A DNA stretch of 64,000 bases from Lytechinus pictus (taxonomy: Eukaryota > Echinodermata > Echinoidea > Temnopleuroida > Toxopneustidae), in contig NC_087256.1 in assembly GCF_037042905.1 (NCBI RefSeq), positions 31,643,501 through 31,707,500 of the forward strand, read 5' to 3'. The notes beneath the pieces were generated by a model, which saw only the letters and a list, made by a program, of their open reading frames with translations, had not been told where the DNA came from and ran no database searches. Each line of letters opens with the position of its first letter. Positions within the stretch are counted from its first letter, which is position 1. Shown here one piece after another: positions 43,556 to 56,337 of this stretch. The translations under genes were made by a program, and so were the position numbers.

Positions 43556-43631
43556 GTTGGAAATCTAGGAATAAAAGAAGTTTAAGAACTTAACTAGCTT
43601 ATGATTTTAAGGCAACAGTGCAACGAAATAT

Positions 43632-43800
43632 CCCGAATAATAATAATAATAGCTGGATTTATAAAGCGCATTTTGCCTGAGGATACAAAGCGCTGCTGTT
43701 ATTACCCCAGCTTTAGCTCGAGCTACCATCACCGGCGCTCAGTGCATGCAAGGAATTATCCTGCCGGGTACCCATTTACCTCACCTGGGTGGAGTCCTGC
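43632..43800 (+). repeat. SINE-like dispersed block after (AAT)n
   Basis: AATAATAATAATAGCTGG leads into TTTATAAAGCGCATTTTGCC, TACAAAGCGCTG, TTACCCCAGCTTTAGC and GGGTACCCATTTACC. Related copies lie near 9928 and, inverted, near 35995. It is probably a retroposed or MITE family; the class is uncertain. Confidence 0.65.
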
Positions 43801-44487
43801 ACAGTGTGGATAATTTTGTTTGCTGAAGAAAAATATATCAACTTCAAATTTGGCTAAGTGGTATTGAAAATGTATTTGTGACAAGTATTTCTTTCTAGTA
43901 TTTAGGTGATAGCATGGTCAAAGGTCGAAGAGGTAATTTAATACTTCTTTTGCTTGGTCGATAAATTATCATTCGTGGGATTTATTTTAAACTTGGCTCA
44001 TTAAAGGAATTGCATTGATGAGATATAATCAGATTTTGAAGACCTATAGTTTAAAAAATGTGAGGGTAACAGAGGTCTAAAACAAGAAAATCCTTTGTAT
44101 TAGAGGATTAGAGGTCGGCTCTAAATGGTTAATATTTCAAAACCAAGTTTTACAAACAGTTGTCCTGATCAATATGACATTTTTTAAAAAGAAAATTGGT
44201 TGAAAATGGGACATTGTAGGCCCAAAAAACAAATTTGAGGAGGCATTCTGACCTCAAAATGTTTAGTCATTGTCTGTTTAGAATGGAAAATGTCCTAATG
44301 TTTTTATTTCCAGTAATCCAGAAATTATGGGAAGCCAAAAATCATGTCAAAACCTTGTGGACATTGTATGTTTGTAGTATTCACTTTGCTCTTCATTCAT
44401 GCAATATTGGCAAAGAAAAATATTAATCCCAGATAAATGATCTATTGAGTATTAAAACAGATGAGGTGATAAATTTTATCTAACCTG

Positions 44488-44647
44488 GTGGGTGTTTTAT
44501 AAAGTTGTTCGTAAGTTAAGACCGGTAATCCTTTCTTGTGGTAAATGGTATACACAATTGGCGATGGTTTAGCACATAAGAAAGGATCTCCCGTCGTTCT
44601 TAAAGTCGCTCTTAACTTACGAACAGCTTTATGAAAGAGCCCCCTGC
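44488..44647. mobile_element. Foldback MITE family D, copy 1
   Basis: GTTTTATAAAGTTGTTCGTAA and the right-hand TTACGAACAGCTTTATGAAA are inverted, and AAGAAAGGATCTCC lies in the core. A close copy is at 56612-56766. Confidence 0.85.
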
Positions 44648-46130
44648 AATAGTGATTAGTGTCATGATTGGCTATCCATAGTACGTAAATCTCAACTTTA
44701 TATCAAAGTTCAGATTATGGCCCATGTATCCTATACAGTGATATGTACACTGTTCTACCACTGACCCAGCCTTTCAGAGATGATCTACATTAATTACTGG
44801 AGTTACCCTTGACCGATCAGTGATAGTTTTTTTTCTCAATAATCATGAAAGCAGGCTTCCTGTTGGTAATCGATACTATTTTCTCTCAATCCTTTCATCT
44901 AGTATAGATTGTTATGGAATCCTTATGAAATCCAAACGGATTTTCCATTAATTTTGAAGCATGTGTATGTGAGACAAGTGACCATAGTCTGCTTCAGATA
45001 AAGTATTTTGTTTATAAGAAAAGAAGATCTATGTTTGCTAGGTACTAATCCAAGAGCGGTATAAACATTGTTATCACCGGAAAATGCAAGAATTCTTTGA
45101 AATATTTGCTGTGAGTTATTAAGGCAGCTTGTGACTTGTTTAATACTGAGAAAAGTCTGTGAAACATGTTTAGATATGTTTGTATTTTAATTCATATTTT
45201 TTATTTGAAAATCACAAAATCACAGCCTAGTTACAAAATAAAAGACAACTAATATTCCAATGATATATTTATAATTAACTTGCATTTGCTTTGTGGTTGT
45301 TTTGTGACCAAGTGATATTTGAAAACATTGTTGGTCTTCTCCCAGAGAATTGATTTTAGGGATTGATAAAAGTCTAAATAGATATTTCATAAATCCACAT
45401 TCTATAGCTTATAATACATTGTGCATTAAGGGGATTAATAGGTGTTTGAATCATGCATGGTTTGGTACACTATGAATAAAAAAAATTTGATGTAAAAATA
45501 TTTTGAGTATTTGTTATTAAAGATTCTCTGAAACTCAGGTTTCTTCAGGTTGAAGTTTTAAGAAAGAAAAAAATAAAGAAATTGGTAATAATAGTTCACT
45601 TTGGAATGGAGAATTTCTAGATAGATTGTGTTTTATATACATGTAAGTGCATATTTTTACTATTTATCATATAAAAAAATCTCTGAAATAGGAAATATGA
45701 ATGTACTTATAGTCAGAGAAAAACATGGGGGGAGGAGAAAGGAAAAAAACCCTCCGACACCCATTAATTCCAGAATGATGAAAAATACATCTTTTCCCCA
45801 TATTTTTGAAATAATGATCTGACTATTTTAGATTGGTTTGAATTTACATTTTAAATGTTGTCTGGTTTGAAACGATTATTGGTGCAGTTTCAAGAATAAC
45901 GTCCATGTTAGAATTTGGTTGTTCATTTGGAAGTTCAAAAATTCATGTAATTTACATTTCAATGTTAAGTATTAAACAGAGAGTTGAATTTAATACGGAG
46001 GCTACAGTGTAGTGAAATGTACGTAAAAACACGTTAAGAAGATCAGAGGTTTAGGCACAGTGAATAAAACTCTCTGACATCTCTAATGTATTGTTCAGTG
46101 TATTTTCTAGAGCAGAGGGGATTTCTTAAT

Positions 46131-46296
46131 ATGCTGTAGTCACATTTCCCCTATGATGACTGTACAGCGAGTCAAAAACAGCCCTTTTTCATTTTATTCA
46201 AAACACCCAAGTGTACTATGTACATGTAGCTGGTACAAAAATGTTAAAACGTCCGTTTTCGACGCTTCGTTTGGAGGGGAAATGTGACTGCAGCAT
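46131..46296. mobile_element. Foldback MITE, 166 bp
   Basis: ATGCTGTAGTCACATTTCCC at the left is inverted at the right as GGGGAAATGTGACTGCAGCAT. The interior is unique. Confidence 0.85.
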
Positions 46297-46763
46297 GAGT
46301 GTCTTGGAGACTTTTCTTCCAATCCTGTAAACTGAATAGTTGTGCAGCATTGATGGGCTTCAGTTGGTTTCAACTCAAGGAATGTGCATTCATTGTGAAA
46401 ATGTGTGACATGTCATACAAATAAATGTTCTCTCCAAGGCCCCGAGTGCGAGTCCATAATTGATTTAAAGTAAATAATATTGGAGTTGATTTAAAATCAA
46501 TTTGTTAAGGCACGCCACTAACGTTCATCATAGTTGGATGAGAATATGGAATAAGAAAGCTCTGGCATTTAAAATTTGCATTTCAATAGAAAGAACTTGC
46601 CAGAGGATGTCAGAAATAGCAACAAGTTTGTTTGCAAGCTGAATTCCAAATATTGTAGTTCTTCCTGAACTTGTTTTTATTTACAGTCTTTCAGATAAAT
46701 ACATGTAGTTTTGAGTAAAAGATATCTAGACTTTCCCACCCCCTCTATATTTTTAAACTGCAG

Positions 46764-47075
46764 GAATTGATGGTGTACAAGCGCGCCCTTCTCTGTGCCC
46801 AGTTCCCTGTCCTCGGCAGTCGACTGCGAAACCCTTCCCTCTCAAGCCCAAGCAGTGTCTCCTCTCCCCATGGTGGAAGGGGTGGGGCAGCCCTACTTGG
46901 CTCCCCTCCACCTTCTCCTGGCTCCCTTAGCATTGATGGAGATGAAGGAGACTCTATGGTCCAGGAGGAGACTCTATGTGTCCTGGTGAAGGAGGCCTTC
47001 AGGCTTAGCGAAGAGCGCCATCTTTTCTACGATGATTACATCAATAGAGGACTTGGAAACAAACCTCCAGCCAAG
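46764..47075 (+). CDS. Host gene exon 4 (104 codons)
   Basis: The acceptor CTGCAG ends at 46763 and the donor GTAACT starts at 47076. Phase is 0 on both sides. The exon opens with ELMVYKRALLCAQFPVLG, then a Ser/Pro/Gly-rich linker of about 45 residues, an acidic patch (SIDGDEGD), and a helical stretch (EETLCVLVKEAFRLSEERH) ending in NRGLGNKPPAK. The sharp rise in GC relative to the introns supports coding. The linker is likely disordered, and the folded domain seems to start after it. Confidence 0.9.
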
Positions 47076-47131
47076 GTAACTTCTAAAAAATACTCTCTTT
47101 ATTTATATGTGGGGAATCCATGACATAACCT

Positions 47132-47963
47132 GGGGCGGTATTCTGAGGTCATTTTATCTTTAAAATATTTTATATCTCTTAAAATGAAATTGGTATTCTG
47201 AGATGACATTTTATTTCTCAAATAAAATCTAAAATTGTATCTTGCGTATAAATTTTATCTTGCTTATCTATGATGATACGCAACAGAGCGATGGCTGCGT
47301 AGACATACATGTACCCATCGCCTATCTGGACATTGCAACGCGGGTGATGTGCTTGCGCCCAAATTACTTTGAAGAAAAAATAAAATAAACTTAAAAGAGG
47401 GTAGGGGCTATTTTATCTCCGCGACGTTGATTTCGTCAATATTTCTAGGTGAATTAACTCCAAATGTTGGCATGAAAACTAAGAAGAAATATATATTCAT
47501 TGAGAACAACACCTTAAAGTTATTCCTGTGCAATCAGGAAGCGTTTCATAAGACTTTTCTTGACTAACATTGTCTTTGAAATGATGCTTGAAAAGATGCG
47601 TTACAGACTTCGAAAAAAGGATGAGATTATTGTCATTTTGTTAAAAAGAAATCTCTGTAAAGACGCGCAAGCGTATAGTGCAAGCGTATTGAAGTCAATA
47701 AATTGACGCAATCTCACTCCTTCGCCACACCTCCTAGCGGAATGGATTTCCATTGGTTGAGTGATATGAGAGAGCTATAAAAGCGCGTTTCTAATTGGAT
47801 ATTGATTAAAAAATAGGTGTGTCTTACAGAGATAAAAGGAAGATAAAATTGTTCTCAGAATACCAATTCGGAGAGATTTTAAGGGTATTTTATCTCACTG
47901 ATTTTAACGGAGATAAAATATTTTATTTTATCTGAGATAAAATGGATCTCAGAATACCACCCC
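47132..47963. mobile_element. Foldback MITE, 0.8 kb, GGGGCGGTATTCTGAG ends
   Basis: GGGGCGGTATTCTGAGGTC at the left faces GATCTCAGAATACCACCCC at the right, and a GATAAAAT-rich block is mirrored inside both ends. It lies in the intron directly after exon 4. Confidence 0.88.
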
Positions 47964-48473
47964 TGCACATTAAGCTCAATCAGGGTTAGGCAAAAGAATT
48001 ATTATTTTTTCTAATTTTCAGGGCTACTTTTCAAAACTTATTGCCTAATTCTCCAGTATTGGATTAGCTTTAAACATGGCAATGATTTGTGATTTTCCAG
48101 GGCTTTTTTATGTGGATGAATATCATTTTTTATCAGCATAAACATAATACATACAATTTTTTTCACATTTTTTAAAATTACAATACTACTATTTTATCCA
48201 TATCACCTCTCTATTCTCTCCATTTCTGTAATGATATGAATTCGAAATGAATAGTTTAATTTTTTAGACAGTAGAAAGAGTAAAACTGTTTCTGATAATT
48301 TTTATTCTATCTTACAAAAATAGATGAATTATTTTTGTAATAGAAAAATGGCACATTCATATCCATTAATGGTCTAGATGCCCCTCCAAATGCCTTGTTC
48401 CTTATTACCTTTTGTGTATTATGTACCTATGTGCATTATTTATTCACTAAATCATTTTTTTTTACCTTGACAG

Positions 48474-48554
48474 CATCTGGTTGAAGAGCTAATGGGTCGT
48501 CTCTCACTTCTACAAACCAATAGTCATCCATTCTATCAACCTCAGGATTTTGAG
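48474..48554 (+). CDS. Host gene exon 5 (27 codons)
   Basis: The acceptor TTACCTTGACAG ends at 48473 and the donor GTAAGC starts at 48555, phase 0 on both sides. It reads HLVEELMGRLSLLQTNSH and ends in PQDFE: an amphipathic Leu-rich helix followed by a short aromatic and Pro-containing turn. Confidence 0.9.
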
Positions 48555-48629
48555 GTAAGCTTTTGATCTTCATAAATAGATAGGCCTGATATAAATCTTA
48601 TTGTTTATGTGAATGATTCAGTATAATAA

Positions 48630-49018
48630 GGGCCGTCTGCACCATCCCGAGTTTTCAAATTAGCGCGCTATTTCTGATCTGGCAAATTGTCCCGATCTGA
48701 ACAATCTCGAGATTATTTGCAATGGAGACGCAATTATCGCGCTAGTTCGTAGGATTAATCTTAGGATTGCAATCTTGGGATTATTTGCAAAATAGCATGC
48801 TATTTTACGAATTATCGTGCTAATTCGTAGGTGCAGACGCACTCTGGATTATTTATTCACGGCGTCAGACCATAATGCATCGATGCTTCGCTCGAGCAGG
48901 AATCGCTCTTCTTGCGATGGTGGAGACAGGGTTTCTTGAATCTCAAGATTAATCGCAAAGAGGGCCGATCGGGCTAAAATCTCGAGATTGAGCAAACTCG
49001 GGATGGTGCAGCACCGCC
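48630..49018. mobile_element. TIR MITE with possible 8-bp flank duplication
   Basis: GGGCCGTCTGCACCATCCCG at the left is the near-complement of the right end CGGGATGGTGCAGCACCGCC. TATAATAA at the left and TATAATGA at the right could be an 8-bp target duplication with one change. ATCTCGAGATT words are mirrored inside. Confidence 0.8.
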
Positions 49019-49313
49019 TATAATGATCATTGTACAGTTGTTGCTTTGGATATTTAACCACTTTGTCATCTAGAATGAAAATGACTATCCAATATGTTTT
49101 GATGTTAGATCCATAATAACACCTGTAACTTTCGTTTGAGCAAAATTTGTTCACAAATGGTTCAGATGTTTGATATTGTTATTGGATTTTATTACAGCCT
49201 GTCTTTCTTTCTTATTTCAAATGGATATCTACATGTTTGGTTTTAAAACATATCATGTTTGATCATGTATATCATGTGCTAGTAGTGAAATCTTGGTTTC
49301 TTTGATGACACAA

Positions 49314-49681
49314 TGGCTCGAATTCACAAAGGTGGTTTTTAAAACCATCGGTTGTCACCCATGGTTTATGCAGATTTCCTGTATAAATTACACTTATTTA
49401 CCACGTATATTAAAAAATGTCCAATGCCAATGCATGCTTTTGTCACAGTGCACCGAATCGATGCCTGCTGTCATGGTTAAGTACGCTATTTTATTCAGGA
49501 GTCCACTGTTTGAAGAGTGAACTCATACAGGCGTCAACTTGGCGCACTGTGACAAAAGCATGCGTCAGCATTGGATTTTTTAAATTAATATAGGCAGTAA
49601 ATAAGCGTAATTTATACAGGAAATCGGCATAAACCATTGGTTCAACCGATGGTTTTAAAACCCCCTTTGTGAATTCGGCCA
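49314..49681. mobile_element. Long palindromic MITE, family C, copy 2
   Basis: TGGCTCGAATTCACAAAGG at the left faces CCTTTGTGAATTCGGCCA at the right. It shares TGCAGATTTCCTGTATAAATT, CTTTTGTCACAGTG and GAGTCCACTGTTTGAAGAGTG-like blocks with 26160-26568. Confidence 0.88.
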
Positions 49682-50292
49682 TTATGGCTGATTTGGGGAG
49701 AGGGATCAAAGAAGTATTATTCATGCCATTTTGATATCTATAATTTCAACTTGATTGCCTCTGTGCATGGTATATTTCTTTCTAATAATTGTATTTGACA
49801 TTGTTGCATGTAAACTATCAATTTCTTACATATATCAACACACCAATAAAATCGAGTCAAATACAAATTTTAAGAGGTAAACACTAAACACACATTGACT
49901 TTTCGTGACATTTAGATCTAGATAACTTTAATCATTTTTTGTAATGATTGTTCTAGTTGCAATGAATTAGGTTCAGAAGTACCCTTGTATCTTTACACTC
50001 TCGATATTGAAACTTGTTCAAGTTTATCTGAAAGTACACATCTGTATGGGTAAAGGGTATGTTTTGTTTTGTGATAAAAACTGACAAACCACCTACAAGT
50101 ACCGGTACTTCAAAATGACTACAAATAAATGTACAGGAAAGGAATAGTTTTGAAAAGGGTAATTAAAACAAGAACTATTGGAAACAGCTAATTAGAGAAT
50201 GTACGTCTTCAAAAAGAAATGGTGATCGAATCTTGAATTTCTGTTTATAATAAAACCTTTTAAACAATCCCAAAATAGTCTGACCAAATATA

Positions 50293-52342
50293 CACAACAA
50301 AAAAAGTAAGTCCCCCCTAAATCAAATTGCTGTAACTTTTGAACGGAATTATTTTGAGATATGATATTTCGTAGGTGGTTTTCTACACTCATTAAGCAAC
50401 CTCTGGGGAAAAATGAGATTGATCAGTTGAGTCATGCGTGAGTAATTAAAGATTGAATTAAAAATGACCACTTTTGAAAGTCACAAGAGTCGTTTTTCAG
50501 ATTGTGCAAATACAAAGTTGGGCAAAAGTTGTTTTTAGGTGAATTTCATGGTGTTAATGCTGTTTTACTATCCATCATTTAGCCACTCCACACACAATTT
50601 TGATATCGTATGTTCATGGTTGAGTGAGCACAATAATGCAGGGGCCGCGGGGGGGCTCAGCCCCCACCTTTTTCCAAAAGCATGTACAAAAATGTAAAAA
50701 TGACCATACGATTGTGATTTTTTGCATTGTCAGCCCCCCCCCCACTTTGAAAACCGTTCCGCGGCCCCTGTATAGTGACGTATCATCAAAGGGGTTTATG
50801 GTAGTATCCTCTACAACTTGTTAGATCATGTTAAAATTTGAAAATGTTGGTGGCTCCCCCGATTATAGGCCCCTCCCCATTTTAAAATTCTGGATCCACC
50901 ACTGATTTGTCCATAAATTAAACTGATCATGAGAATTTGTAAGAAAAAATACATTTATGCAGTATAAAGAGTATTCATTCCTAAGTTTTCGAATGTGCTC
51001 GCTCAACCATGAAAATTTTAAAACTTCAGAAAGTGTGTGGTGATAGAAATGATGGATGATAAAAACAACAGCAATTAAAGTCACATTTGAAACCGAATTT
51101 GCCCCCAATATTCACTTTATTACCATTTAAAATGGGTCTGTGACATTGAAAATACCCAATTTCCCACTTTGATGTGTGCTCACTCATCCATAAATAAACA
51201 AATCGATTTCATTTTTGCACAGAATTCTGCCCATAGGTTGATAAACATTACTGCCAAATGACATTGCTAAAGACAGCCTTGAAAAAAAGTTCCACCACAT
51301 TGAATAGGGGGTCACTTATTCTTAAACATATGCACCCATAATGTACACAAGTCTATGAAAGAGGAAGTCAACATTTTAACAAATATGAAATGAGGGTTTG
51401 TTTCATGGACATTTTTTGTTACTTCTGCCAACAGTTATTTCATGAAACTTCGCACATGGCTTCAGTGTAACACTATCCAAAATGTGCGCACACCAAAATA
51501 ACCATTTGATACGGCACAGAGTGGGGCCAGGGCCTTGAACTTTCTTCTCATTTGCATAATTTTCGAATATTGCGTGATCACTGATGCAATAAAACATCAG
51601 GATTTTCCTAAAAATCAAATCAAATGAACCATGCAAGGAGGTTTGTGATAGATATCCATAGTTACAAATTGCATTTTTTCCAATAACGTAAAAACGAGCT
51701 AATCACATTCCACATGTTCATTCAAGTGTGAATGTTTAATTAAACGCCTTTGAATCATTGAAGCATGTTAATTGGTCATGAACATAACGAAAAAGTTGAG
51801 AAAAGATCATTTTCAGTTACCAAAATGAAACAATACTTGCCTATGATATTTGAAAATCGTATCTTTTGTTTTCAATAAATGTTCATTGAACTGTAAAACA
51901 ATGAATATTGTTGAAGATACTTTTCCCAAAAATAACTATCATCATATTCTATAATTTTTATTGATAGAAATGTGTAAAAAATCCAATTATAGCAAATTTG
52001 GACTTGTGTTCATTCAACCGTGAAATTTAGCCAGAAAAGTTGTATCGTCTTTTAGAAAGTACCTTTTACAAGCCTTCTGACTATTTTTCATGATGAGAAT
52101 GTGGAATTAGTTCCAATAAAAATGGAATCAAAGTCATGATATTTAGCTTGTGACTTTTGAAAAGTGAAATTTTTGCCTTCTGACGGTGCTCACTGAAGCA
52201 TGACGTAAAATACGTCCATAACATTTACTCAGAGGGTAGCCTATAAAATTACCTACACGCTCATGTAAAAATATATTAAAAACTCGCATTGGTTCGGAAA
52301 TTATTGATGTTTGTTTAAGGGGGGACTTACTTTTTTTGTTGT
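50293..52342. mobile_element. TA-flanked TIR element M2, 2.05 kb
   Basis: CACAACAAAAAAAGTAAGTC at the left continues into a CCCCCC run and is exactly inverted at the right, with TA at 50291-50292 and 52343-52344. Six or so copies of a GTGCTCACTCAACCATGAA-like motif occur in both orientations (near 50614, 50995, 51177, 51712, 52006 and 52187). A nested small foldback (CAGGGGCCGCGG and CCGCGGCCCCTG) spans 50638-50771. No transposase frame is seen. Confidence 0.85.
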
Positions 52343-52513
52343 GTATAGATCAGTAAATATGACCAAAAGCGGTAAAGTTTCATATTTAACCACATGCAAC
52401 AGGGAAATTGATTGTAATTTCATCTATTTGTGAAAATATACCCTGAAAATGTCATTCAAAACATGTAGAGGGAGAAGAAAAGCTTTACATTGTTTCCCTT
52501 GTGATGTTTGCAG

Positions 52514-52683
52514 ACGAGGAATGCTTACGACCTATGGCAGCAGCAAGAAGGCCAGCGAATCAGCGCCCTCATCAACCGATTTTGGAAAGGGCCGCTGCCG
52601 AACCTTGATCCCTTGGTGTGCCGAGCTTCCTACTGGTCTAATATGCATGATATGTACATTGACCTCATGGTGCTTCTTCTAAA
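52514..52683 (+). CDS. Host gene exon 6
   Basis: The acceptor TGTTTGCAG ends at 52513 and the donor GTAAGT starts at 52684. Phase 0 at the start; two bases are left at the end. It reads TRNAYDLWQQQEGQRISALI, then NRFWKGPLPNLDPLV, then MHDMYIDLMVLLL. Trp, aromatic and Leu spacing fits packed helices. It lies 171 bp past the right end of element M2. Confidence 0.92.
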
Positions 52684-52689
52684 GTAAGT

Positions 52690-52830
52690 CGTACAGGACA
52701 TTTCAACGACAATTTCTAGTCTCTTAGCTGAATGTTTGAGCAATACAATTTTCTTTTTTGTCAATGATTTGACAATGCTGTGTGTCGTATGGGACTCGGA
52801 AATGTCCCGTACGACATGGAAATTTTTCAC
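52690..52830. repeat. Hairpin-forming sequence with GTCGTACGGGACATTT words
   Basis: TGTCGTATGGGAC at about 52782 and GTCCCGTACGACA near 52805 form a 13-bp hairpin, and GTCGTACAGGACATTTC at about 52687 is a further related copy near the exon 6 donor. It may be a small foldback remnant. Confidence 0.55.
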
Positions 52831-53331
52831 CTGTAATTTACCCTTGGACAATTTTTTTTTTTTGTTGGTTGTCATTTTTTTTACATGACTACGTAGTAGT
52901 ACTTTATTAGTACCACAAAGCAATTGAAGTTCTTCGTTTGTTTCCACAGCAAGTTGAAAAATGTTGTGAAAATGGTTGATATTTTTCTAGCGCTTGGAAT
53001 CCCATACTGTACTTTATAATTGTGTTTGATTACAAACCATTGATATATGGGGTTTGGCTGTGCCATGTACTCAACTATTCTGTGGTCTGTGTCCATGAGA
53101 AAATGTCTATGTACACATGCAAGTCTGACGAGTGTTAAATTAGAAAGTCAAAGAGGGGCCTAAGCTTTCGATCCTAGCAGAATCTTCGTCGGAGGCAAAA
53201 TGACAAACATATAAAGTGGAACAACCATAATATAGACCACAAACAAGCTACAGCAACACTAGAAACAAGGAGACAAAAGGGGCATTAGTGAGTAGAGAAG
53301 ACCAATCAGGTTAGCCAACTACAAGACTATA

Positions 53332-55152
53332 CAGTGCGTCCCAAAAAAAAAAATACACTTTTGAAATGGCTGCCAAATAAAAAATATAACATTTTGGGGG
53401 AAAAGACTTACATATATGGAAAGCCAATAAAGTCAACTTTCAAATGACACCAAAAAATTGAAAAACTGTTCATGCTTGAGCGAGCACTGCCCACTGAAAC
53501 AAAGGGTATGAAAATTAGGGTGGGCTGGAATTAGCCTTCCAATTTATGTCAGTTTTTAAGAGGCAAATCCTTTCGAAATTGCAAAGTAAAGGGCGTTGTG
53601 ATAAATTAATGATCAACCGTGACCAGTTTTGGTTGCTTATGCAAATTTTATAAATTATTAAATTGAACTTTAATGCATGAGTGAACACAAATTACACTTT
53701 TGGGGCAGCATTTCAACTTTATCATTTGGATCTCTTTTTGGGCAGCATTTCAACTTTATGTGGATCTCAGCAGTGTGTTCATGATGGGAGTCGGGAGAAT
53801 AGGGGATGAGATAGGACTTAAGTGGGAGAAGTAGGTTGATGGAATAAGGGTCAACAGAACATTCAGCCCCCACCCCCTCTCTCTTTCCCGCCCTCCCCTC
53901 CTGTTGAGAGACTAATGGCTATTGTCATGTACGCGTGAAGTCCAGAGCGGAATGTTGATTTAATGATTAATTCTGAATTGGGGCATCAACTTTTTCCTTT
54001 CAATCATTTCATCAACAATTTATCAGTAAATCAACTCATTCAATGTGTAATGTGATCAATCAAACATTCAGTTTTTTTTTCAATAAATTATTTCATTAAT
54101 CATCATAATCATTAAATTTCTTGGTAATAATTCAATAAAAAAGTGACCATCAGCCATCGGTCACTTGGCAGCTAAGTTTTGAATAGGCTACAATCCAGGA
54201 AGTGAGACAGAGAGGGGGGGCTGGGAAATGGAGGTGGAGAGGGGAGGCCGGTACATAATTATGACTTTTAATTTGTAAAAGGACAAAAAGAAGAGGAATG
54301 CCCTTTTAACCAAGTCTTAGCATATCTCGCCCTCTTGCTTGTAACAGGTACCATCACATTACTCTGACTCTCACGAACACACTTCTGAGGTCCACAAGAT
54401 GAATATGCTACACTAAAATTTCAATTCCTGTTCACTCATGCATTAAATTTCAATTTAGTAACTTATGAAATTTGCATAAGAAACCAAAACTTATCTCACT
54501 CATTAATTTAGCTTAGCAAGTTCGCAAGGACTAACCACTCAAAAAAACTGTAATGCTAATTCCTGCACAGCCTAGCCGAGCTTAGTGTCCGAGGAGGAGA
54601 GAAGCGGGGGGGGGGGGGGGGGGGGGGTGGGGGTTGAGATGGAGGGAGGGGTTGCTAAATGTTCTGTTGACCTTTATCCCATCAACGTACTTCACCCACC
54701 TAAGTCATATTACCCCCTCTTCTCCTGACTTTCATAAACACATTGTTGAGATCCACATGATAAAGACAAAATACTGCACTAAAAATTGCAATTCACGATC
54801 ACTCATGCATTAAATTTCAATGTAATAAATTCAATTTAATAACGCATTAAATTTTCACATACAACAAACTATCACAACTGATCTTTAATTCACCAAATAA
54901 CCCTCAACTTTGCAAGTACCAAACAAAAAACCTGAAAGAAATTGGAAGGCTAATTCCGGCCCACCCTAATTTTCATACCCTTTGTTTCAGTGGGCAGTGC
55001 TCGCTCAAGCATGAATAGTTTTCCAACTTTTTGGTGTCACTTGAAAGTTGACTTTATTGGCTTTCCATATCTATGAGTTATTTCCCCCAAAGTGCTATAT
55101 TTTTTATTTGGCAGCCATTTCAAAAGTGTATAGTTTTTTTGGGGACGCACTG
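53332..55152. mobile_element. TA-flanked foldback element M3, 1.8 kb, TIRs of about 230 bp
   Basis: CAGTGCGTCCCAAAAAAA at the left and its complement at the right, with TA outside (53330-53331 and 55153-55154). The inverted arms continue for about 230 bp, including ATGCTTGAGCGAGCACTGCC near 53473 and GTGCTCGCTCAAGCATGAA at 54998. The middle has partial repeats, a CCCCTCTCTCTTTCC tract and a G-run of about two dozen at 54606-54630. No transposase. Confidence 0.88.
54604..54640 (+). repeat. Long G homopolymer run
   Basis: About two dozen consecutive G bases, then T and more G. It could form G-quadruplex structures and is prone to assembly error in length. Confidence 0.8.
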
Positions 55153-55674
55153 TAGAAACCTTCCCTGTGCAATGATAGTCTATTAACGCTCTGCATTGGT
55201 GCTTCATGGATTCAGAAATCACACAGCTTTCCAACATATTCAGTAAATACACATTTATATGTGGAATGTTATGAGGATTAAATGAAATCTGTGAACCACG
55301 ACAGGATAATAATAACCCTGGAGGTTTTACTTCATTCTGTGTAGTGAAATGCATCAATTATTTCAGAAATGATATTTGATTTTTTTTTCACGAACGGCAA
55401 ATCAAGGTCTATGTGTTGAATTTTTAAAGGAAAATCTTAAGTTCATTAATCTTGAATGTAAATTTTTTTGTAGCTCTTCAGACATTTTATTGATATGTGT
55501 GACACAAGTTATCCTGTTGATACCATATGGTTGAGTCTATTTATAGCATCATCATCATGTGATGAGAGGATCTATACTTCTAAAGGACATTAAAGTTTGT
55601 TGACCTTTGGTAATGTTTACATGTATCTGGCAGCTATTATGATTTTCAACCAGCCTTTTAAGGTCACACAATGC

Positions 55675-55790
55675 CTGCCAACAATCAATCAATCAATCAT
55701 TTTATTTTCCACTTTCAATTTCATATTTACAATTTTTGATGCAATTGACATAGTAACATATAATCACATTTGAAGTACATACAAAAAATT
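55675..55790 (-). repeat. Possible LINE 3' tail remnant
   Basis: On the - strand the block ends in AAAATAAAATGATTGATTG with repeated TGAT, the kind of short-repeat tail seen at 3' ends of CR1/L2-like LINEs. No coding part is adjacent, so the call is tentative. Confidence 0.3.
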
Positions 55791-56337
55791 GATAACATTA
55801 TAAAATTACAATAGACAATTATCAAATCGAAATATAAATAATTGAAAGGGAATCCGTGGAATGTGCATCTAAATAGCATCTATGCCAGTAAATATAATCT
55901 TGCTATATGATAAATGACTGATATATTAGGATGTTTTTTCTTCATCTACATATTAGTCATGGTAACCCTTTTTATTGAGCAATATAATCATTTTTTATTT
56001 TAAAGTGATTCAAATTTATGCATGTCTTCTACTGTAGGAATCTAGTATGTTTCCTTTCACCTGTAATAAATAAACTAAAATACTTGGAAGTCAGTTAGCA
56101 ACTTTAGTTATTACTTTCTGCAAGCCTCTAACAAGCTTTCTGGTTTTCAAAAACCATTTTTTTTTAGTATGCATAACATTTGAATGTGTTAGTAAATCAG
56201 ACCTATTGTTACATTAAAACATTTTGTACATATTTCATGTGGTGTATTCAAGAATTATTAAAAAAGTAAATAGCATGCATGCAAACAAAAGTTACCTTGT
56301 CAACATTGGGGGAGCACTTGATAAAGAGTTTTGTTAA

